Below are positions 59,067 through 64,000 of a stretch of 64,000 nucleotides of DNA, piece after piece. Both the position numbers and the translations under genes were made by a program. The notes under the pieces were generated by a model. The model worked only from the letters and a program-made list of their open reading frames with translations. It did not search any database and was not told where the DNA came from. The DNA is from Pleurodeles waltl. Its lineage: Eukaryota > Chordata > Amphibia > Caudata > Salamandridae. The stretch's first letter is position 1. Each line of letters starts with the position of its first letter. Location of the stretch: assembly GCF_031143425.1 (NCBI RefSeq), contig NC_090441.1:221398928-221462927 (forward strand), in the 5' to 3' direction.

Positions 59067-60686
59067 GTTTTCAGTCACCAAAGTGATACTGGCACCTGTG
59101 TCCCTGTAGGCCTGAGCCTCAACACCATTTATTGAAACTGTCTTCCTGTACTTATCCATTGTAAGGGGACAAGCAGCCAGTGTGGCAAGGCCAATGCCAC
59201 TAGGTGTGACAGAAATTGTCTTGGGACTGACGACCCCAGTTTCTATGATGGACCCATAAGTTAACCCTACTACACCCTTATTTTGACTGTTGCCAGCAGT
59301 CCCACCACTATTACCACTACTGCTAGGGGCACTAGAGTTTGATGTATTAGTGGTGGTAGGCTCAGGGGGTTTACCTGGGCAGGACTTATCCCCTGGCCTA
59401 TGGCCTTTATTTTTACACACATAGCACCAAGGCTTTTAATGTGTGTGGGTTGTGAAGAAGAGGAAGAAGATGATTTATCCCCACCCCCTGAAGAGTGTTT
59501 AGGATTTGAAGAAGGATCTTTAGTTTTACCCTTATCCCCATGCTTATCCTGAGATTTCTCACCATCTTTCTTCTTGCCATCCTTGTCACCTCCTGTATGA
59601 ACTTTTCTGTTCAGTCTTGTTCTGACCCATTTGTCTGCCTTCTTTCCCAGTTCTTGGGGAGAGGTCAGATCTGAGTCTATCAAGTACTGGTGCAACAAAT
59701 CAGACACACAATTGTTAAGATTATGCTCTCTCAGGATCAGATGATACAGGCTTTCATAGTCAGTCACCCTACTGCCATGTAACCAACCCTCCCAGGCCTT
59801 CACTGAACAGTCGACTCTTTTCTGGTGTCTCTGAACTTAATCCTGTAGTGTTCAGTCGTTAAGCCAAATCCATCCAATAGTGCATCCTTCAAAACTTTGT
59901 AATTATTGGCATAACTTTCTCTGACAGTAAGGAGCCTATCCCTACCCTTTCCAGTGAAAGATAGCCACAAGATAGCAGCCCATTGCCTTTGAGGGACCAA
60001 CTGTACCATACAGGCCCTCTCAAGTGCAGCAAACCACTTATTAATGTCATCCCCCACTTTGTAAGGGGGAACTATCTTATGCAAGTTTCTGGAATCTTGC
60101 TCTCTAACAGGATTACTATCTGAAACACTGCTGCTGCCACCATGAGGACCTATTCCCATTCTCTGTCTTTCCCTCTCTATATCTAGGGATTCCCTGTCTA
60201 AGGGCAGCTGATGCTGTTTAAGCTTCAGTCTGGTCTCTTCCAACATCAGCTTTCTGAGTTCCCTTTCCATTAAGTTATCCTCAGGGTGGGAGGCTTGGGA
60301 ATGTTTGGAAACAGAGGAGATTTGGGAATTGGCAGAGGGAGACCTGTCCCTAACTGGCTAGATCCTAGTAACCTGGCATTTAGGAGTGAAAGATGTTCTA
60401 CTAATGTGTGAACCTTTCCCACTACCAGTGTCACTAGGGGGCCTGCTAGAGGGCAGGACTTTGTCAGAACCCTCCCCAGCATCTTCAGGGACCTCCTCTG
60501 AGTCTGACTGGGAAACCTCCCCTTTTTCCTCTCTTTCTTGAGATGGGCCAAGTTAAAGAGAAACTCTTTTGTTGGATTCTTACCTATGCTTAAACCTCTC
60601 TCCAGCCAGAGAACCCTCAAACGTTTGTAGTTTAAACTCTCATAAGTTGCCTGAACAACTTTGCGAGTGACCTCTACTGAAGACAT
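59067..60686 (-). pseudogene. Ty3/gypsy gag and start of protease, frameshifted and truncated
   Basis: The gag start is ATG at 60686. The coding sequence is split over shifted frames: 60686-60270, 60270-59800, 59803 to about 59430, and about 59430-59067. Visible parts are an N-terminal helical segment, a capsid-like region, a Lys/Asp/Ser-rich stretch near 59600-59460, and a zinc knuckle (C-x2-C-x4-H, then a later Cys) near 59426-59380 with a shift just upstream. The protease active-site motif DTGAS is at 59102-59088. The frame is cut about 35 bases later by the Harbinger end. The element cannot make an intact polyprotein. Confidence 0.82.
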
Positions 60687-60920
60687 GATAGAAAAGGTTT
60701 AAGACAGAGAGAGAAAAAGTTTTAGAACTTTAGAAAGCGCAGAGAAAAAAACTTTTCAAACTTATAAAAGTTTTCAGAACTTTTCAGAAACTTAGTAGAA
60801 AATTTTAGAGCAGAAAAGTAAACTGTTTTGGTTCAATGTACATATACTGAACTATTTGGTATACGATTTTCTTATGAAAAGCACCAAATGACAAAGTGGT
60901 AAAGCAGTTACAAGTACTTA

Positions 60921-60936
60921 TCCCACTGCTGCACCA
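60921..60936 (-). promoter_or_regulatory. Ty3/gypsy primer-binding site (tRNA-Leu-like)
   Basis: TGGTGCAGCAGTGGGA starts four bases after the LTR on the minus strand. It resembles a site for tRNA-Leu(AAG) with a missing base and a mismatch. The primer identity is inferred from memory of tRNA ends. Confidence 0.5.
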
Positions 60937-61184
60937 CAAATGTAGGAAGCTGGCCTGGCTTATTATGGCCTTACCTTGTGGTACTTACACCTTGTGCCAG
61001 GTCCAGTTATCCCTTATTAGTAGAATAGAGGTGTTTCTAGCAGCTTAGGCTGTTAGAGGTAGCTATGGCAAAGCAGCTTAGGTTGAACTAGGAGACATGC
61101 AAAGCTTCCACTATACCACTTATATCATATAGCACAATTTCACAAGAAAACACAATACTCAGAGTTACTAAAAATAAAGGTACT

Positions 61185-61190
61185 TTATTT
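61185..61190 (-). terminator. Ty3/gypsy LTR polyadenylation signal
   Basis: AATAAA on the minus strand is at the position matching 21625-21630 in LTR-B. Confidence 0.6.
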
Positions 61191-62708
61191 GTATGACAAT
61201 ATGCTAAAAGTATCTCAGTGAGTACCCTCAGTAAGAAGGTAAGTACTATACACAAGTTATATGTACACAAACCAAAATTAGGTAAGTAAGAGCAAGAAAA
61301 GTAATGCAAACAGTGTAGAATTACAAAAGGTTGCAATAGCAGCACATAGGTATAGAGGCAACACAAACCATATACTCCAAAAGTGGAATGCGAACCAAGA
61401 ATGGACCAAAGACCTATGTGAGCTTGTAGAGGGTCGCTGGGACTGTAAGAAAACAGTGAGGGTTAGAAAAATACCCCACCCCAAGACCCTGAAAAGTAGG
61501 AGTAAAGTACACCTACTACCCCCAGAGAGCACAGAAGTCGCGATAGGGGGATTCCGCAGGAAGAACAAACACCAGCAGTGCACTGACAACGGATTTCCAG
61601 ACCTAAGTACCTGGGGACCAATTCCTATAGTCACGACAGTGTCCAGGAGGGCAGGAGCCCAGGAAACCCCAGATGAAGGTGCAAGTAAGCTGCCACCGGT
61701 TGGAAGAAGCTTCGAGTTCTGCAAGAAAGAAGAGGACTAGGGACTTCTCCTTTGGAACACAGATGTATCACGTCACGATGAAGCTTGGAGAGGTATTCCC
61801 ACACAGAAAGACCGCAAACAAGCCTTACTAGCTGCAAGGGTTGCAGTAGAGGTTTTTGGGTGCTGCTGAGGACCAGGAAGGACCAGGATGTCGCCTTTTG
61901 GAGGAGGAAACAGAGGGGGCACTCAGCAACTCAGAGAGCCCTCACAGAAGCAGGCAGCACCCGCAGAAATACCCAAACAGGCACTTAGAAGAAAAGTGAA
62001 CTGGAGTCCACGTGAAGTCACAAAAGGGAGTCCCACGATGCCGGAGGACAACTCAGAAGGTTGTGCGCTGCAGGACGGAGTGCTGGGGTCCCAGGCTAGG
62101 CTGTGCACGAAGGAAATCCTGGAAAAGTGCACAGGAGCCGGAGCAGCTGCAAATCACACGTTACACAGCTTTGCAGTCTAGCGTGGGGAGGCAAGGACTT
62201 ACCTCCACCAAACTTGGACTGAAGAGTCAATGGACTGTGGGAGTCACTTGGACAGAGTTGCTGTGTTCCAGGGACCATGCTCGTCGTGCTGAGAGGGGAC
62301 CCGGAGGACCAGTGTTGCAGTCTTTTGGTGCCTGCGTTAGCAGGGGGAAGATTCCATCAGCCCACGGGAGATTTCTTCAGAGCTTCTAGTGCAGGGTGAA
62401 GGCAGGCTACCCCCAGAGCATGCACCACCTGGAAACAGTCGAGAAAGCCGGCAGGATTAGGCGCTACAATGTTGCTGGTAGTCGTCTTGCTACTTTGTTG
62501 CAGTTTTGCAGGCGTCCTGGAGCAGTCAGCGGTTGATCCTTGGTAGAAGGTGAAGAGGGAGATGCAGAGGAACTCTGGTGAGATCTTGCATTCGTTATCT
62601 GAAGAATTCCCCAAAGCAGAGACCCTAAATAGCCAGAAAAGGTGGTTTGGCTACCAAGTTAGGAGGATTGGCTACCAAGAGAGGTAAGAGCCTATCAGAA
62701 GGAGCCTC

Positions 62709-62716
62709 TGACGTCA
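62709..62716 (-). promoter_or_regulatory. CRE-like palindrome in Ty3/gypsy LTR
   Basis: TGACGTCA is conserved between this LTR and both visible LTR-B copies although surrounding bases have diverged. Confidence 0.45.
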
Positions 62717-63759
62717 CCTGCTGGCACTGGCCACTCAGAGCAGTCCAGTGTGGCCCCAACACCTTTGTTTCCAAGATGGCAGAGGTCTGGGACACACTGG
62801 AGGAGCTCTGGGCACCTCCCCTGGGAGGTGCTGGTCCGGGGAGTAGTCACTCCCTTTTCCTTCGTCCAGTTTCGCGCCTGAGCAGGACTGGGGGATCCCT
62901 GAACTAGTGTAGACTGGCTTATGAAGAGATGGGCACCATCTGTGCCCATCAAAGCATTTCCAGGGGCTTGGGGAGGCTACTCCTCCCCAGCCTTCACATC
63001 TATTTCCAAAGGGAGAGAGTGTAACACCCTCTCTCAGAGGAAATCCTTTGTTCTACCTTCCTGGGTCAGGGCTGCCTGGGCCCCAGGAGGGAAGAAACCT
63101 GTCTGAGGGGTTGGCAGCAGCAGCAGCTGCAGTGGAGACCCCTGTAAGGCAGTTTGGCAGTACCCGGAGTTACCATTGTGACGCTACACATTGGTAGTGA
63201 CCTATGTGTAGTGCACGCGTGTAATGGTGTCCCCGCACTCACAAAGTCTGGGGATTTTGCCCTGAACGATGTGGGGGCACCTTGGCTAGTGCCAGGGTGC
63301 CCACACACTAAGTAACTTTGCACCCAACATTCACCAGGTGAAGGTTAGACATATAGGTGACTTATAAGTTACTTAAGTGCATTGATAAATGGCTGTGAAA
63401 TAACGTGGACATTATTTCACACAGGCTGCAATGGCTGGCCTGTGTAAGAAGTGTCAGAGCTCCCTTTGGGTGGCAAAAGAAATGCTGCATCCCATAGGGA
63501 TCTCCTGGAACCCCAATACCTTGGGTACCTCAGTACCATATACTAGGGAATTATAAGGGTGTACCAGTATGCCAATGTGAATTGGTCAATTTAGTCACTA
63601 GCCTGTTAGTGACAAACTTGAAAAGCAAAGAGAGCATAACCACTGAGGTTCTGGTTAGCAGAGCCTCAGTGAGACAGTTAGGCATCACACAGGGAACACA
63701 TTCAGGGCACTTACTTATGAGCACTGGGGCCCTGCCTGGCAGGGTCCCAGTGACACATA

Positions 63760-63930
63760 GGGCCTGATTCTAACTTTGGAGGACGGTGTTAAACCGTCCC
63801 AAAAGTGGCGGATATACCACCTACCGTATTACGAGTCCATTATATCGTATGGAACTCGTAATACGGTAGGTGGTATATCCGCCACTTTTGGGACGGTTTA
63901 ACACCGTCCTCCAAAGTTAGAATCAGGCCC
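63760..63930. mobile_element. Palindromic MITE in the gypsy LTR
   Basis: This is a 171-bp near-perfect palindrome with ends GGGCCTGATTCTAAC and its complement, flanked by ATA (63757-63759 and 63931-63933). The matching place in LTR-B has a single ATA. The 3-bp duplication and GGGCC start suggest a Harbinger-type MITE, of a different family from the one at 54834. Confidence 0.85.
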
Positions 63931-64000
63931 ATAGACTAAAACAACATATATACAGTGAAATATGGGGGTAACATGCAAGGCAAGATGGTACTTTCCGGCA

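Larger units (their letters stand above)
59067..64000 (-). mobile_element. Ty3/gypsy element, 5' portion, interrupted by Harbinger
   Basis: On the minus strand this reads 5' LTR (64000 to 60941), primer site, leader, gag and the start of protease. It is cut at 59066 by the Harbinger end. The remainder of the pol region and the 3' LTR are expected on the far side of the Harbinger array, outside the window to the left. The LTR family is the same as solo LTR-B. Confidence 0.85.
60941..64000 (-). repeat. Ty3/gypsy 5' LTR (LTR-B family)
   Basis: This is the reverse complement of the LTR-B family, about 3.06 kb including a 171-bp MITE. The internal-side end is the complement of TGTAGGAAGC. The outer end, TGCCGGAAAG on the minus strand, reaches the last base of the window and differs from the TGTAGGAAAG of LTR-B. 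A CRE is at 62709-62716 and a polyadenylation signal at 61185-61190. Numerous small frames here are shadows in both strands. Confidence 0.85.

Noticed and set aside
1..64000. CRISPR arrays, bacterial operons, tRNA or rRNA genes
   Set aside because: No short regular spacer arrays, no tightly packed long frames and no recognisable tRNA or rRNA sequence. All repeats are eukaryotic transposon sequence.

Overview
The window looks like vertebrate intergenic DNA made almost entirely of nested transposable elements. I see no ordinary host gene, no RNA gene and nothing prokaryotic. The large LTR retrotransposons, the PIF/Harbinger DNA transposon and the roughly 3 kb Ty3/gypsy LTR of a kind I associate with salamanders suggest a urodele genome, possibly the newt Pleurodeles. 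That assignment is from memory of repeat families and should be checked.

The dominant structure is a head-to-tail array of a roughly 22.9 kb unit. Unit I is cut by the window start (1-13810), unit II is complete (13811-36676) and unit III is the last (36677-59063). Each unit carries the same set of nested elements. The base layer is a large PIF/Harbinger transposon. Its visible parts are, in order: the last exon of a DDE transposase (+), about 2.7 kb without genes, a roughly 200 bp inverted repeat, a three-exon gene (exons A, B, C; +) for a predicted trihelix/Myb-like protein, a two-exon Myb/SANT-like gene (-), and the right terminal inverted repeat. The true right end is present only in unit III (59063). 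Units I and II instead run from a point inside a subterminal hairpin straight into the transposase intron of the next unit.

A solo LTR of about 3 kb (LTR-B, target duplication CCAGG) sits in the A-B intron. Near its 3' end lies an 8.66 kb LTR element (LTR-A, target duplication ACTC, 879-bp LTRs, tRNA-Lys-type primer site) with no recognisable gag, pol or env. In units I and II LTR-A itself carries a 782-bp solo LTR (LTR-C, target duplication GCCAC), and unit III keeps the empty site. Unit III alone carries a 156-bp palindromic MITE whose ends match the Harbinger end.

Right of 59063 lies the interrupted target: a minus-strand Ty3/gypsy element with a broken gag and the start of protease (59067-60686), a primer-binding site, and a roughly 3.06 kb 5' LTR of the same family as LTR-B (60941-64000). 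That LTR holds a 171-bp palindromic MITE.

The nesting gives this order: gypsy element, Harbinger into its protease region, LTR-B into Harbinger, LTR-A into LTR-B, then tandem amplification, with LTR-C and the MITE added to only some units. The three-exon gene is open with matching splice phases in every unit, while the minus-strand Myb gene carries different disabling lesions in units I/II and unit III. The transposase lacks its N-terminal exons inside the array. The most unusual features are a Harbinger that seems to carry two different Myb-like accessory genes, and a tandem junction placed at the tip of a terminal hairpin.
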